The notes below the pieces were generated by a model. The model was not told where the DNA came from. It saw only the letters and a list, made by a program, of their open reading frames with translations, and made no database searches. 64,000 nt of DNA, taken from the NCBI RefSeq assembly GCF_008704795.1, contig NZ_CP023690.1, forward strand, positions 2,800,501 through 2,864,500, in the 5' to 3' direction. This document shows positions 27,919-38,200 of the stretch, one piece after another. Positions within the stretch are counted from its first letter, which is position 1, and each line of letters begins with the position of its first letter. This stretch comes from Streptomyces spectabilis. Lineage in GTDB: Bacteria; Actinomycetota; Actinomycetes; Streptomycetales; Streptomycetaceae. A program made the position numbers and the translations under genes.

Positions 27919-29367
27919 TCAGGCGCTCGCGCCGAGTTCGCGAACCGCTTCCGCGAACGCGTCACCACGCTTGTTGTAGTTGGTGAACATGTCCATCGAC
28001 GCACAGGCCGGGGCCATCAGGACGGTGTCCCCCGGCGCTGCGAGCCGTGCCGCCCGGCGCACCGCCTCGGCCATCGCCCCAGTGTCGGTCCGGTCGAGGT
28101 CGACGACCGGTACTTCCGGCGCGTGTCGCGCGAGGGCTTCCCTGATCAGGGCGCGGTCGGCGCCGATCAGGACGGCGGCGCGCAGCCGCTTCGCCGAGGC
28201 GGCGACCAGCTCGTCGAAGGTTGCTCCCTTGGCGAGGCCGCCCGCGATCCACACGATCGACTCGTACGCCGCCAACGAGGCCTGGGCCGCGTGGGTGTTG
28301 GTGGCCTTGGAGTCGTCGACGTAGGCGACACCGGCCACGTCGGCGACGTGCTCGATGCGGTGGGCGTCCGGACGGAAGGCCCGCAGGCCGTCGCGGACCG
28401 CCTGCGGGGCCACGCCGAAGGCGCGCGCGAGCGCGGCCGCCGCGAGGGCGTTGGCGATGTTGTGCGGGGCCGGCGGGCTGACGTCGGAGACCTCGGCGAG
28501 CTCCTGGGCCTGCTTCTGGCGGTCCGGTACGAAGGCACGGTCGACCAGGATGCCCTCCACGACGCCGAGTTGCGAGGGGGCGGGCGTGTTCAGCGTGAAG
28601 CCGATGGCGCGGCAGCCCTCCTCGACGTCGGCCTCGCGGACCAGGTCCTCGGTGGACGGCTTGTCGGTGGCGTCGACGTTGTAGACGCACGCGACCTGGT
28701 TGCCCTCGTAGATCCGGCCCTTGTCGGCGGCGTACGCCTCCATGGAGCCGTGCCAGTCCAGATGGTCCGGCGCGAGATTCAGCACGGCGGCGGAGTGCGT
28801 GCGCAGCGATGGCGCCCAGTGCAGCTGATAGCTGGACAGCTCGACGGCCAGAACGTCGTAGGCGTCATCACCCTCCAGGATGACGTCGACGATCGGCGTG
28901 CCGATGTTGCCGACGGCGGCGGTGCGCAGGCCCGCGGCCCGCAGGATCGACGCCAGCATCTGGGTGGTCGTGGTCTTGCCGTTGGTGCCGGTGACGGCCA
29001 GCCAGGGGGCGGCGCCGGGGCCGCGCAGGCGCCAGGCGACCTCCACGTCGCCGATGACGTCGACGCCCGCCTCGGCGGCGGCCAGAAACAGCGGGCTCTG
29101 CGGCTTCCAGCCCGGCGAGGTGACGACGAGGCCGGTCCCCTCGGGCAGCGTCTGCGCGTCCCCGAGGCGCACGGCGACGCCCGCCTCGGCGAGGTCGGCG
29201 GCCCGCGCCTCGAGCGCCGGGCCCGAGCCGCCGTCCACGACGGTCACCTCGGCGCCGAGGCCCGCGAGGGCGCGGGCGGCGCTGACGCCGCTGACGCCGA
29301 GCCCGGCGACGGTGACGCGCAGACCCTTCCAGGAGTCCTGCCAGTCGCTCACTTCTTGGCTGCCCAT
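27919..29367 (-). CDS. murD: UDP-MurNAc-L-alanine:D-glutamate ligase MurD
   Basis: ATP-dependent Mur ligase of about 482 residues that adds D-Glu to UDP-MurNAc-L-Ala. The N-terminal Rossmann domain begins [18 protein letters not shown], the central domain carries the P-loop [15 protein letters not shown] (about 120-133) and [16 protein letters not shown], and the C-terminal domain has [15 protein letters not shown] and [15 protein letters not shown] 29367 gives an 18-bp overlap with mraY; GTG 29352 (GTGA overlap with the mraY stop) is an alternative. Confidence 0.97.
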   Translation of the reverse strand: MGSQEVSDWQDSWKGLRVTVAGLGVSGVSAARALAGLGAEVTVVDGGSGPALEARAADLAEAGVAVRLGDAQTLPEGTGLVVTSPGWKPQSPLFLAAAEAGVDVIGDVEVAWRLRGPGAAPWLAVTGTNGKTTTTQMLASILRAAGLRTAAVGNIGTPIVDVILEGDDAYDVLAVELSSYQLHWAPSLRTHSAAVLNLAPDHLDWHGSMEAYAADKGRIYEGNQVACVYNVDATDKPSTEDLVREADVEEGCRAIGFTLNTPAPSQLGVVEGILVDRAFVPDRQKQAQELAEVSDVSPPAPHNIANALAAAALARAFGVAPQAVRDGLRAFRPDAHRIEHVADVAGVAYVDDSKATNTHAAQASLAAYESIVWIAGGLAKGATFDELVAASAKRLRAAVLIGADRALIREALARHAPEVPVVDLDRTDTGAMAEAVRRAARLAAPGDTVLMAPACASMDMFTNYNKRGDAFAEAVRELGASA

Positions 29368-30422
29368 CCGGCGTAGAAGAGGCCGAGTCCGACGATGACG
29401 CACATGCCCTGGATGATCCAGAAACGGACCACGACCAGGACTTCGGACCAGCCCTTGAGTTCGAAGTGGTGTTGCAGTGGCGCCATCCGGAAGACCCGCT
29501 TACCGGTCAGTCGGAAGGAGCCGACCTGGATGACCACCGACATGGTGATGAGGACGAAGAGGCCGCCGAGGAGCGCGAGCAGCATCTCCGTGCGGGAGCA
29601 GATGGCGAGACCGGCGAGCGCGCCGCCGAGGGCGAGCGAGCCGGTGTCGCCCATGAAGATCTTGGCGGGCGAGGTGTTCCACCACAGGAAGCCGAAGCAG
29701 GCGCCCATCAGCGCGGAGGCCACGACGGCCAGGTCGAGCGGGTCCCTGACCTCGAAACACGCGGCCGGGTTGGTGAGGTCCTGGGCGTTGGCGCAGGACT
29801 CCTGGAACTGCCAGACACCGATGAACGTGTACGCGCCGAAGACCATCACGGAGGCGCCGGTGGCGAGGCCGTCCAGGCCGTCGGTGAGGTTCACGCCGTT
29901 CGACATCGCCAGGATCATGAACAGCGCCCAGACGACGAACAGGACCGGGCCGATCGACCAGCCGAAGTCCTCCACGAACGACAGCTTCGTGGACGCCGGG
30001 GTCTGGCCCCGGCCGTCGGCGAACTGCAGCGAGATGACGGCGAAGGCGATGCCGACGATCAGCTGTCCCGCCATCTTCGCCTTGGCGCGCAGACCGAGCG
30101 AGCGGCGCTTGACGATCTTGATGTAGTCGTCGAGGAAGCCGACCAGACCCATGCCCGCCATCAGGCCGAGCACGAGCAGACCCGAGATGGTCGGCTCGGC
30201 ACCCGTGATGATCTTGCTCAGGAAGTACGCGATGAGGGTCGCCAGGATGAAGGCGATACCACCCATCGTCGGCGTACCGCGCTTGCTGTGGTGCTCGCGC
30301 GGGCCGTCGTCGCGGATGTACTGGCCATAGCCCTTGCGTGCCAGGAGCTTGATCAGCAGGGGCGTACCGACCAGGGTCAGGAAGAGCCCGATCACACCCG
30401 CGAAGAGGATTTGCTTCATCAT
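29349..30422 (-). CDS. mraY: Phospho-MurNAc-pentapeptide transferase MraY
   Basis: Integral membrane enzyme of 357 residues that transfers phospho-MurNAc-pentapeptide to undecaprenyl phosphate to form lipid I. About ten helices; catalytic-site motifs are [20 protein letters not shown] (DD pair), [15 protein letters not shown] and [12 protein letters not shown], with [13 protein letters not shown] near the C-terminus. The ATG start overlaps the murF stop (ATGATGAAG contains both). Confidence 0.98.
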   Translation of the reverse strand: MMKQILFAGVIGLFLTLVGTPLLIKLLARKGYGQYIRDDGPREHHSKRGTPTMGGIAFILATLIAYFLSKIITGAEPTISGLLVLGLMAGMGLVGFLDDYIKIVKRRSLGLRAKAKMAGQLIVGIAFAVISLQFADGRGQTPASTKLSFVEDFGWSIGPVLFVVWALFMILAMSNGVNLTDGLDGLATGASVMVFGAYTFIGVWQFQESCANAQDLTNPAACFEVRDPLDLAVVASALMGACFGFLWWNTSPAKIFMGDTGSLALGGALAGLAICSRTEMLLALLGGLFVLITMSVVIQVGSFRLTGKRVFRMAPLQHHFELKGWSEVLVVVRFWIIQGMCVIVGLGLFYAGWAAKK

Positions 30423-31837
30423 CGGGCGTCAACTCCGCCCGTCGCGGTGCCGGCGGCGGTGTCCGCCACGAGCGTCTGCGCGACGCTCTCGAGGCCCACC
30501 GATCTGGACGCCTTCACCAGCACGACGTCTCCTGGGCGCAGCTCGCTGCGCAGCAGGTCGATCGCCGCCTGTGCGTCGGACACGTGCACCGACTCCTCAC
30601 CCCACGAACCCTCGTTGTATGCGCCCAGTTGGAGCCAGGACGCTTCCCTGCCCCCGACTGCCACGAGCTTGTTCACGTTCAGCCGGACCGCAAGGCGTCC
30701 GACCGCGTCGTGCTCGGCGAGCCCCTCGTCCCCGAGCTCGGCCATGTGGCCGAGCACCGCCCACGTGCGGCGCCCCTTGCCCATGGCGGCCAGCGCACGC
30801 AGGGCGGCGCGCATGGACTCGGGGTTCGCGTTGTAGGCGTCGTTGACGACCGTCACGCCGTCCGGGCGCTCGGTGACCTCCATACGCCAGCGGGACAGCG
30901 TGCCCGCCTCGGAGAGCGCGAGGGCGATCTCGTCCACGGGCATGCCAAGGTCATGGGCGACGGCGGCCGCGGCGAGCGCGTTCGACACGTGGTGCTCACC
31001 GTACAGGCGCAGTCGCACGTCGCTGCACCCGGAGGGTGTGTGCAGCGTGAAGGCCGGCTGTCCGTTCTCCGTGAGACGGACATTCTCGGCGCGTACGTCG
31101 GCGTCGGCGGCCTCTCCGAAGAACAGCACGCGCGCCCGCGTCCGCGAGGCCATCGCGCGCACCAGCGGGTCGTCCGCGTTGAGGATCGCGGTGCCGTCCG
31201 CCGGGAGGCTCTCGACCAGCTCGCCCTTTGCTTCCGCGATCTGCTCGCGGCCGCCGAACTCACCGATGTGGGCGGTGCCGACGTTCAGGACGAGACCGAT
31301 CCGCGGCGGCGTGAGCCCGGTCAGATAGCGGATGTGGCCCGTGCCGCGCGCGCCCATCTCCAGGACCAGGAACCTGGTCTCCTCGGTGGCGGACAGGGCG
31401 GTCAGCGGAAGCCCGATCTCGTTGTTGAACGAGCCGGGCGTCCACACCGTCGGCGCCTCGCGCTGGAGCACCTGCGCGATCAGGTCCTTGGTGCTGGTCT
31501 TGCCCGCGGAGCCGGTGAGGGCCACGAGGGTGGCGCCGAGCCGGGCGACGACGTGCCGGGCGAGCGCGCCGAGCGCCGTCTGCACGTCGTCGACGACGAT
31601 GGCGGGCACGCCGACGGGCCGCTGCGCGAGGACGGCCACGGCACCCGCCGCGACGACCTGCGCCGCGTAGTCGTGGCCGTCGACGCGCTCGCCGGCGAAC
31701 GCGGCGAACAGGCTGCCGGGCTCCACCTCACGGGAGTCCCGGACGACCTGCGCGGTGACCCGGACCGACGGATCCGGTATGTCGTACGTCTGCCCGCCGA
31801 CGACGGTGGCGATCTCGGCGAGGGAGAGGGCGATCAC
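30419..31837 (-). CDS. murF: UDP-MurNAc-tripeptide:D-Ala-D-Ala ligase MurF
   Basis: Mur ligase of 472 residues that completes the pentapeptide by adding D-Ala-D-Ala. ATP loop [17 protein letters not shown] (about 107-123), [13 protein letters not shown], the central [16 protein letters not shown] and [15 protein letters not shown] in the C-terminal domain are diagnostic. GTG 31837 is 4 bp after the murE stop, so translation is coupled; its stop overlaps the mraY ATG. Confidence 0.97.
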   Translation of the reverse strand: MIALSLAEIATVVGGQTYDIPDPSVRVTAQVVRDSREVEPGSLFAAFAGERVDGHDYAAQVVAAGAVAVLAQRPVGVPAIVVDDVQTALGALARHVVARLGATLVALTGSAGKTSTKDLIAQVLQREAPTVWTPGSFNNEIGLPLTALSATEETRFLVLEMGARGTGHIRYLTGLTPPRIGLVLNVGTAHIGEFGGREQIAEAKGELVESLPADGTAILNADDPLVRAMASRTRARVLFFGEAADADVRAENVRLTENGQPAFTLHTPSGCSDVRLRLYGEHHVSNALAAAAVAHDLGMPVDEIALALSEAGTLSRWRMEVTERPDGVTVVNDAYNANPESMRAALRALAAMGKGRRTWAVLGHMAELGDEGLAEHDAVGRLAVRLNVNKLVAVGGREASWLQLGAYNEGSWGEESVHVSDAQAAIDLLRSELRPGDVVLVKASRSVGLESVAQTLVADTAAGTATGGVDAR

Positions 31838-31841
31838 AACT

Positions 31842-33506
31842 TCATCCCTGGGTTTGCTGGATAGCTTCGCGAAGCACCTGGCGGTCGTCGAAGGGACGCA
31901 CCACCCCGGCGATGTCCTGGCCCTGCTCGTGGCCCTTGCCCGCGACGAGGACGGTGTCGCCGGGCTCGGCGCGGGCGACGGCCGCGGCGATCGCGGCGGC
32001 CCGGTCCTCGAAGACGGCGACCTCGGCGCGCTCGTGGGCGGGCACCTCCGCGGCGCCCGCGAGCATGGTGGCGAGGATCGCGAGGGGGTCCTCGGAGCGG
32101 GGGTTGTCGGAGGTCAGTACGGCGGTGTCGGCGAGCCGGGCCGCGGCGGCGCCCATCGGCATCCGCTTGGTCTGGTCGCGGTCGCCGCCGCAGCCGAGCA
32201 CGATGTGCAGCTTGCCCTCGGTGACCTTGCGCAGCGCGCGCAGGACCGATTCGACAGCGTCCGTCTTGTGGGCGTAGTCGACGACCGCCAGGTAGTCCTG
32301 GCCCGCGTCGACGCGCTCCAGGCGGCCCGGCACGCCGGGCACCGCGCCGATGCCGTCGGCCGCGGTCTGCGGGTCGATCCCGGCGACGGCGAGCGCGACG
32401 ATCGCGGCGAGCGTGTTGGCGACGTTGAACGGGCCCGCCAGCGGCGACTTCGCGGTGATCCGCTCGCCCTTGGGGCCGACGGCGGTGAAGGTGGAGTCCA
32501 GCGGTCCCACGTGGACGTCCTCGGCGCGCCAGTCGGCGTCCGGGTGGCCCTCGGCGGAGAAGCTGGTGACCGGCACCTCGGACTCGGTCAGGAGTCTGCG
32601 CCCGTACTCGTCGTCGTAGTTGACGACGCCGAGCCGCGCGCGCCGCCGCGTGAACAGCTGCGCCTTGGCCCGGAAGTAGTCCTCCATGTCGGAGTGGAAC
32701 TCCATGTGCTCCGGGCTCAGGTTGTTGAACACGGCCACGTCGAACACACAGCCGTCCACGCGCCCGAGCACCAGGGCGTGGCTGGAGACCTCCATCGCGA
32801 CCGCCTGGACGCCGCGCTCGCGCATCACTGCGAACAGCGCCTGCAGATCGGTGGCTTCGGGCGTGGTGCGCTCCGACTTGATCCGCTCGTCGCCGATGCG
32901 CATCTCCACCGTGCCGATGAGGCCGGTGCTGCGGACCTGCCGCAGACCGCCCTCCATGAGGTACGCGGTCGTCGTCTTGCCGGACGTGCCGGTGATGCCG
33001 ATCTGGAGCAGGTCGCGGCCCGGGTGGCCGTACACCGTGGCGGCCAGCTCGCCCATGCGGCCGCGCGGGTCCTCGACGACGAGGACCGGCAGGCCCGTGG
33101 CGGCGGCGCGCTCGGCACCGGTCGGGTCGGTGAGGATGGCGGCGGCGCCGTGGTCGGCGGCCTGGGCGACGAAGTCCGCGCCGTGCATGCGGGCGCCGGG
33201 CAGCGCGACGTACAGGTCGCCGGGGCGCACCGCGCGCGAGTCATGGGTGATGCCGGTGACACCGGTGGCGCCCGGCGCGGTGCCCGGGACCGCGGCCCCC
33301 AGCTGATCGGCGAGCTCCGCGAGAGGGGTGGCGGAGACCTGGGCCGGCCTCGGCGGTCCCGGATGGGTCACGGGAGCGTCCTTCTGGGTGGTTTGGGACT
33401 GATCAGCGTGTGGCACGGCGGTGAGCGTACCGGGCGTACCCCCGCTGGGGCCAAAAGGGAGGGGCCCTGGTGTGCGGTTCCCCGGATCCGGGGTGATCGT
33501 CGTCAC
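31842..33506 (-). CDS. murE: UDP-MurNAc-dipeptide:diaminopimelate ligase MurE
   Basis: Mur ligase of up to 554 residues that adds the diamino acid at position 3. The N-terminus has a low-complexity extension (about 1-50) before THDSRAVRPGDLYVAL; the P-loop is GITGTSGKTTTAYL (about 172-185); the substrate motif DNPRSEDP near residue 462 marks a DAP-specific enzyme, consistent with the LL-DAP of Streptomyces walls. GTG 33506 lies 11 bp after the ftsI stop. An internal start (for example near VTHPGPPRP) would remove the extension and cannot be excluded. Confidence 0.95.
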   Translation of the reverse strand: MTTITPDPGNRTPGPLPFGPSGGTPGTLTAVPHADQSQTTQKDAPVTHPGPPRPAQVSATPLAELADQLGAAVPGTAPGATGVTGITHDSRAVRPGDLYVALPGARMHGADFVAQAADHGAAAILTDPTGAERAAATGLPVLVVEDPRGRMGELAATVYGHPGRDLLQIGITGTSGKTTTAYLMEGGLRQVRSTGLIGTVEMRIGDERIKSERTTPEATDLQALFAVMRERGVQAVAMEVSSHALVLGRVDGCVFDVAVFNNLSPEHMEFHSDMEDYFRAKAQLFTRRRARLGVVNYDDEYGRRLLTESEVPVTSFSAEGHPDADWRAEDVHVGPLDSTFTAVGPKGERITAKSPLAGPFNVANTLAAIVALAVAGIDPQTAADGIGAVPGVPGRLERVDAGQDYLAVVDYAHKTDAVESVLRALRKVTEGKLHIVLGCGGDRDQTKRMPMGAAAARLADTAVLTSDNPRSEDPLAILATMLAGAAEVPAHERAEVAVFEDRAAAIAAAVARAEPGDTVLVAGKGHEQGQDIAGVVRPFDDRQVLREAIQQTQG

Positions 33507-33517
33507 GGCGGATCCGC

Positions 33518-35524
33518 TCAGCGGCCCGGCTTGTCGGCGGCCGGGGGACGGCCGGGGGTCTCGGGCTTGCCCGGGGTGAAGGTGACCGGAAGGCGGGCGG
33601 GGGTGTGGCCGGTGGGCGGCACCTGGAGGGTCTTCAGGGAGAACTGCATGACCTTCTTGTAGATGGGCCCGCAGATCTGGCCGCCGAAGTAGCTGCCCTT
33701 CTTGGCGTTCTGGATGACGCAGTAGACGGTGACGCGCGGCTTGTCGGCGGGCGCGAACCCGGCGAAGGACGAGGTGTAGCCGCGGTAGCGGCCGGTCTGC
33801 GGGTCGACGCGGTTGGCCGTGCCGGTCTTGCCGGCGACACGGTAGCCGGGGATGCGCGCCTTCGTGCCGGTGCCTTCCTCGTCGTCGACGACCGACTCCA
33901 GCATCCGCGCGACGGTGTTCGCGGTCTTCTTACTGATGACACGGTTCTTCCGCGGCGCGGACGCGGGCGTGAAGCGGCCGTCGGGCCCCTTGGTGCCGCG
34001 CACCAGCGTGGGCTCGATCCGCACGCCGTCGTTGGCGATGGTCGAGTACACGGAGGCCGCCTGCATGGCGTTGATGGACACGCCCTGGCCGAACGGGATG
34101 GTGAACTGCTGCGAGGTCGACCACTTGTCGGGCGGCGCGAGGATGCCCTTGGTCTCGCCGGGGAACCCGAGTCCGCTGGGCTTTCCGATGCCGAACTTCC
34201 GCAGGTACGCGTACAGGGTCCGGTTCACTTCCCGCTGGGTGTTCCCCAGCTCGCCGGTGGCGAGGATGGTGCCGATGTTGCTGGACTTGGCGAGCACGCC
34301 GTTGAGCGTGAGGTACCAGGTCGGGTGGTCGATGTCGTCCTGGAAGAGCCGGTCGCCCCGGTGCAGCCGGTTGGGGACGGTGACCCGGGTCTGCGGCGTC
34401 GCCGCGTTCTCCTCCAGTACGGCGGCCATCGACATGACCTTGGCGGTGGAGCCCGGTTCGTAGGCGTCCTGGACCGCCGCGTTGCCGAGGCTGCCGCTCG
34501 CGGCCCGCGACAGGTCGTTGGGGTCGAAGCCGGGCGCGTTGGCCATGGCGAGGACCTCGCCGGTGCGGGTGTCCTGCACGACCACGTAGCCGCGGTCCGC
34601 CCGGGACTTCCTGACCTGCTCGGTGATGGCGTCCTGCGCGGCCCACTGGATGTCGCGGTCGATGGTCAGCTCGACGTCGGAGCCGGGCACGGCGGGCTTC
34701 TCGTTGGTGCCCGCGGTCGGCACCTGGCGGCCGCCGGACTGGGCGTAGCGGATCTCGCCGCGCTTGCCCGCGAGGTCCTTGTCGAGCTGCTGCTCGACGC
34801 CGCCGCCGCCCTTGCCGTCGGCGTTGACCCAGCCCAGTATCCCGGCGGCCAGGTCGTCGTTGGGGTACACGCGCTTGCTGGTGGGCACGGCGAAGACGCC
34901 GGCGAGGACGTTGACCGCCTTGGCGTCGGCGTTCGCCTTGTCGGCGAGCGTGGCGCGCAGGTCCTTGATCTGCTTCCACACCTGCGGGGTCTCGCGGCGG
35001 GCGAGCAGCGTGAAGCGGGTGCGGGGCGTCCTGAGCTTCTTGGCGAGGGCGTCGGTGTCCTCGTCGACGATCGGCGCGAGCAGGGCCGCGGCCTGCTCGG
35101 GCGCGTCCTGGATCTTCGTCTCCTCGGCCGTGAAGAGCGTGGGGTCGGCCGTGATGTCGTACGCGTCCACGCTGGTGGCGAGCTCGACGCCCCTGCGGTC
35201 GGTGATGGCACCGCGCTCGGCGGCGATCTTGTGGCTGGAGTACCGGTTCTTCTCCGCCTTGGCGGCGTACGCGTCGGCGTCGACGGCCTGCACCTGGAGG
35301 AGCCGCACCACGAACGCCAGCATCACCAGGGTCAGGGCGAGGCTGACCAGGCGGAGCCGGGGCCGGGGGCTGCCCAGGCGCAGCGGCTTGGCCCGGGCCG
35401 CGGACGGGCGGCGGCCCTGCCGTGCGCCCTGCGGGGGGCGGCGCGGCCCGCCGCCGCGTGCGGGCCGGACGGGGCGGGCCGGTGCGGGGACGCGGCGCCG
35501 GGGCGGCGGTTGACGGTCCGTCAC
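33518..35524 (-). CDS. ftsI: Septal peptidoglycan transpeptidase FtsI (PBP3, class B)
   Basis: Class B penicillin-binding protein of 668 residues. A Pro/Arg-rich cytosolic tail (1-55) precedes one membrane helix (about 58-78). The pedestal domain starts near YSSHKIAAERGAITDRRG, and the transpeptidase domain has the active-site serine in EPGSTAKVMS (SxxK), KSSNIGTI (SxN) and AGKTGTANR (KTG). The C-terminal tail is Pro-rich and there are no PASTA domains. It crosslinks septal peptidoglycan with FtsW. GTG 35524 is 5 bp after ftsL. Confidence 0.97.
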   Translation of the reverse strand: MTDRQPPPRRRVPAPARPVRPARGGGPRRPPQGARQGRRPSAARAKPLRLGSPRPRLRLVSLALTLVMLAFVVRLLQVQAVDADAYAAKAEKNRYSSHKIAAERGAITDRRGVELATSVDAYDITADPTLFTAEETKIQDAPEQAAALLAPIVDEDTDALAKKLRTPRTRFTLLARRETPQVWKQIKDLRATLADKANADAKAVNVLAGVFAVPTSKRVYPNDDLAAGILGWVNADGKGGGGVEQQLDKDLAGKRGEIRYAQSGGRQVPTAGTNEKPAVPGSDVELTIDRDIQWAAQDAITEQVRKSRADRGYVVVQDTRTGEVLAMANAPGFDPNDLSRAASGSLGNAAVQDAYEPGSTAKVMSMAAVLEENAATPQTRVTVPNRLHRGDRLFQDDIDHPTWYLTLNGVLAKSSNIGTILATGELGNTQREVNRTLYAYLRKFGIGKPSGLGFPGETKGILAPPDKWSTSQQFTIPFGQGVSINAMQAASVYSTIANDGVRIEPTLVRGTKGPDGRFTPASAPRKNRVISKKTANTVARMLESVVDDEEGTGTKARIPGYRVAGKTGTANRVDPQTGRYRGYTSSFAGFAPADKPRVTVYCVIQNAKKGSYFGGQICGPIYKKVMQFSLKTLQVPPTGHTPARLPVTFTPGKPETPGRPPAADKPGR

Positions 35525-35529
35525 TTACG

Positions 35530-36096
35530 TCACCTGCCGGAGGTCGTGGGGGCGGGTTTCGCGGAAGGGGGCGGGACCGCGTCCGGCGCGGTCCCGCGCG
35601 CGGGCGGTGCGGCGGCGGGGCTCGGCGCCGGGGACGGCACGGCCCCGGGCGTGGGGAGCGCTTCGGGGGCCCGCGGCGCCGGGGGCAGCGGCGCGGGCGG
35701 GCGGGCCGCGGACTCGCGCAGGGCGGAGGGCCCCGCCGCGGCGCCGGGAACCCCGCGGACGGTGCCGTCGGGGTTCAGGAAGACCGGGTCGCCGCCGGGG
35801 ACCATGCCGAGCTCGCGGGCGCGGCGCTGGAGCGCGTCCGGGGCCGCGTACTCGTCGACGTCCCGCTGGAGCTGCTGCTCCTCGTCGGTGAGCTCCTGGG
35901 TCTCCTTCTTCAACCTGCTGAGCTGGAAGGACCCTTCGTTGAGCGAGGAGTTGAGCAGCAGGAGCGTGATCAGGCCGCCGCCGAGCAGCAGCACGACCAG
36001 AAGCATGAAGGGGGTGCGGGCGGCCTGGCTCGGGCCCGCGGGCAGCAGCCGCGCGAGCCGCGCCGCCCTCCCCCGCAGCTGCGGTCTCTTGCTCAC
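35530..36096 (-). CDS. ftsL: Cell division protein FtsL
   Basis: Small bitopic divisome protein of 188 residues: basic N-terminus, one helix (about 28-48, FMLLVVLLLGGGLITLLLL), then a heptad-rich coiled coil (about 50-90, LSRLKKETQELTDEEQQLQ) and a long Pro/Ala-rich tail that is typical of Streptomyces. It pairs with DivIC and FtsQ outside the membrane. GTG 36096 was chosen because AAGGAGG lies eight bases upstream; the longer frame has no such signal. Located 107 bp after rsmH. Confidence 0.92.
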   Translation of the reverse strand: MSKRPQLRGRAARLARLLPAGPSQAARTPFMLLVVLLLGGGLITLLLLNSSLNEGSFQLSRLKKETQELTDEEQQLQRDVDEYAAPDALQRRARELGMVPGGDPVFLNPDGTVRGVPGAAAGPSALRESAARPPAPLPPAPRAPEALPTPGAVPSPAPSPAAAPPARGTAPDAVPPPSAKPAPTTSGR

Positions 36097-36203
36097 TCCA
36101 GCCACCTCCTTCACGAAGCCACCTCGGTCATGCGGACCCTCGCTCCCGCGGACGGCGTCGCCCACGCGGGCACCGGGTCACGCGGGCACCTCGCGGACGC
36201 CTC

Positions 36204-37162
36204 TCACCGAGTGACGTCCTCGCGGATGCGCTGCGCCCCGCGCAGCCGCGCGGGCACGGCCCTGCGGTTCTCCGCGATCTCCTCCTCGGTGGGCAGTTCG
36301 GCACCGCGCGTCAGGAGCTTGAGCCGCGGCTGGTACTCCTCGGGCACGACCGGCAGGCCGGCCGGGGCCGTCGTCGCGGCACCGGCCGCGAACACCTGCT
36401 TGACCAGACGGTCCTCGAGGGAGTGGTACGACAGGACGGCGATGCGGCCGTCGACGGCGAGCGCCTTCACGGCCGCGGGGATGGCCCGCTCCAGGACGCT
36501 CAGCTCGCCGTTGACCTCGATGCGCAGGGCCTGGAAGGTGCGCTTGGCGGGGTTGCCGCCGGTGCGCTTGGCGGCCTGCGGCAGCGCGTCCCGGATCAGC
36601 TCGACGAGCCGGGCGCTGTTGCTGAAGGGCTCCTTGTCGCGCTCGCGCACGACGGCGGACACGATCCGCTTGGCCTGCTTCTCCTCGCCGTACGCGCGCA
36701 GGATCCGGACCAGTTCGCCCGGGGGTAGGTGTTGAGGACCTCGGCGGCGCTCATGCCCGTCGTCTGGTCCATGCGCATGTCGAGGGGCGCGTCCTGGGCG
36801 TAGGCGAAGCCGCGGTCCGCCTCGTCGAGCTGCATGGAGGAGACGCCGAGGTCGAACAGGACGCCCTGCACGCGCGGGACGCCGAGCCGGTCGAGCACGT
36901 CGGGCAGCTCGTCGTAGACCGCGTGGACGAGGGTCGCGCGCTCGCCGTAGGGCGCGAGCCGCTCGCCGGACAGGCGCAGCGCCTCCTTGTCGCGGTCCAG
37001 GGCGATGAGGCGGGCCTCGGGGAAGGCGGCGAGGAGGGCCTCGCTGTGGCCGCCGAGGCCGAGGGTGCAGTCGACGACGACGGCTCCCGGCCGGGTGAGG
37101 GCCGGGGCCAGCAGGTCCAGGCACCGCTGGAGCATCACCGGGACGTGTCGACTGCTGCTCAA
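36204..37162 (-). pseudogene. rsmH: rsmH (mraW), 16S rRNA m4C1402 methyltransferase, apparently frameshifted
   Basis: RsmH methylates N4 of C1402 in 16S rRNA using SAM. The N-terminal 147 residues ([69 protein letters not shown]) are in one frame and the rest ([37 protein letters not shown]) in another. Adding one G to the GGGGG run at 36721-36725 restores [11 protein letters not shown] and gives 319 residues, the normal family length. All other residues look intact, so a sequencing or assembly error is as likely as a real mutation. The start is TTG 37162, preceded by GAGGG. First gene of the dcw run. Confidence 0.9.
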
Positions 37163-37371
37163 GGGGCCCTCTCAGGTCCGGCGGGCGTCGTACGCACCGT
37201 CGGATCCCCGCCCGCTCGACGAAGGGGAACCGGTATGCCGGCGCCGGGGGCGGCGTCAGCCGACCGGGAGCGGGAGGAGGCCGAGCCGTACGTACGCGCC
37301 ACGCACGTGGGGAATTCTGCGAATCTCCGGATGTACCAGCGTGGAGCAGGTCTCCGCTCCCGCTTCGCGTC

Positions 37372-37399
37372 ACTTTAGTCCACCCCGTCTCGCGGTCAA
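37372..37399 (-). promoter_or_regulatory. Sigma-70-type promoter of the dcw cluster (upstream of rsmH)
   Basis: On the minus strand TTGACC (37394-37399), a 16-bp spacer and TAAAGT (37372-37377), close to the vegetative HrdB consensus. The implied leader before the rsmH TTG is about 200 nt. Confidence 0.65.
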
Positions 37400-37561
37400 T
37401 CAACCGGCCTGCGCGGCGCGGCCCGGCCGGGATCGCGTCGGTGATCGGCGCGGTTTCACCTGTTCGGCCGCTCCGCTCCCACTCCTGTGGGTTACCTCAC
37501 AACAACGTTCAATCATGTTCTTTGTCCCCTCTCACAACAGGCCCGCACCCACCGTGACCAC

Positions 37562-37567
37562 TACCGT
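37562..37567 (+). promoter_or_regulatory. Candidate -10 element of carbonic anhydrase gene
   Basis: TACCGT lies seven bases before the ATG at 37575, which has no Shine-Dalgarno; consistent with a leaderless mRNA. Confidence 0.35.
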
Positions 37568-37574
37568 CATAGTC

Positions 37575-38138
37575 ATGACGACTTCCGCATCCCTCCCCAC
37601 CGAGCCCGAAGGCGCCATACCCACCGACGGCGCCCGTGAGGGCGGTACCGTCACCGACCGCCTGGTCGACGCGAATACGCGCTACGCGGCGCGCTTCACC
37701 GACCCGGGCATGGACGCCCGGCCCGTCCTCCAGGTCGCGGTCGTGGCCTGCATGGACGCCCGCCTCGACCTGCACGCCGCGCTCGGGCTCGAACTCGGCG
37801 ACTGCCACACCATCCGCAACGCGGGCGGCGTCGTCACCGACGACGTCATCCGCTCGCTGACCATCAGCCAGCGCGCGCTCGGCACCCGCAGCGTGGTCCT
37901 CATCCACCACACGGGCTGTGGCCTGGAGTCGCTCACCGAGGAGTTCCGGCACGACCTGGAGATGGAGGTCGGGCAGCGGCCGCCGTGGGCCGTGGAGTCC
38001 TTCCGCGACGTCGACCAGGACGTACGGCAGTCGATGCAGCGGGTGCGCACCTCGCCGTTCCTGCTGCACAACGACGACGTGCGCGGATTCGTCTTCGACG
38101 TGCACACGGGCCTGCTGCGCGAGATCGACCCCGCCTGA
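37575..38138 (+). CDS. Beta-class carbonic anhydrase
   Basis: Zinc enzyme of 187 residues interconverting CO2 and bicarbonate. The beta-CA zinc and active-site residues are VVACMDARLDLHAAL (Cys and the Asp-Arg dyad) and IHHTGCGLESL (His and Cys ligands, about residue 115), with NAGGVVTDDVIRSL between. It belongs to the short actinobacterial type. ATG 37575 was chosen because of the -10-like hexamer at seven bases; in-frame starts at 37515 and 37554 are alternatives. Divergent from rsmH. A strong hairpin follows. Confidence 0.93.
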   Translation: MTTSASLPTEPEGAIPTDGAREGGTVTDRLVDANTRYAARFTDPGMDARPVLQVAVVACMDARLDLHAALGLELGDCHTIRNAGGVVTDDVIRSLTISQRALGTRSVVLIHHTGCGLESLTEEFRHDLEMEVGQRPPWAVESFRDVDQDVRQSMQRVRTSPFLLHNDDVRGFVFDVHTGLLREIDPA

Positions 38139-38164
38139 CGCGGCGGCACATCCGAACCGCCCGA

Positions 38165-38200
38165 GCGGGGCGGCGCCGTCCCCGGGCGGCGCCGCCCCGC
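38165..38200 (+). terminator. Terminator after carbonic anhydrase gene
   Basis: Perfect 14-bp inverted repeat GCGGGGCGGCGCCG / CGGCGCCGCCCCGC with an 8-nt loop, 27 bases after the stop. Confidence 0.85.

Larger units (their letters stand above)
37163..37574. other. Intergenic region between rsmH and carbonic anhydrase gene
   Basis: No coding sequence is supported, and no mraZ gene is present at this position. It holds the divergent promoters of the dcw run (37372-37399, minus strand) and of the carbonic anhydrase gene (37562-37567, plus strand). Confidence 0.7.

Noticed and set aside
36596..37162. Programmed frameshifting in rsmH
   Set aside because: No slippery heptamer or stimulatory structure is evident, the family is not known to frameshift, and a missing base in a G run is the simpler explanation.
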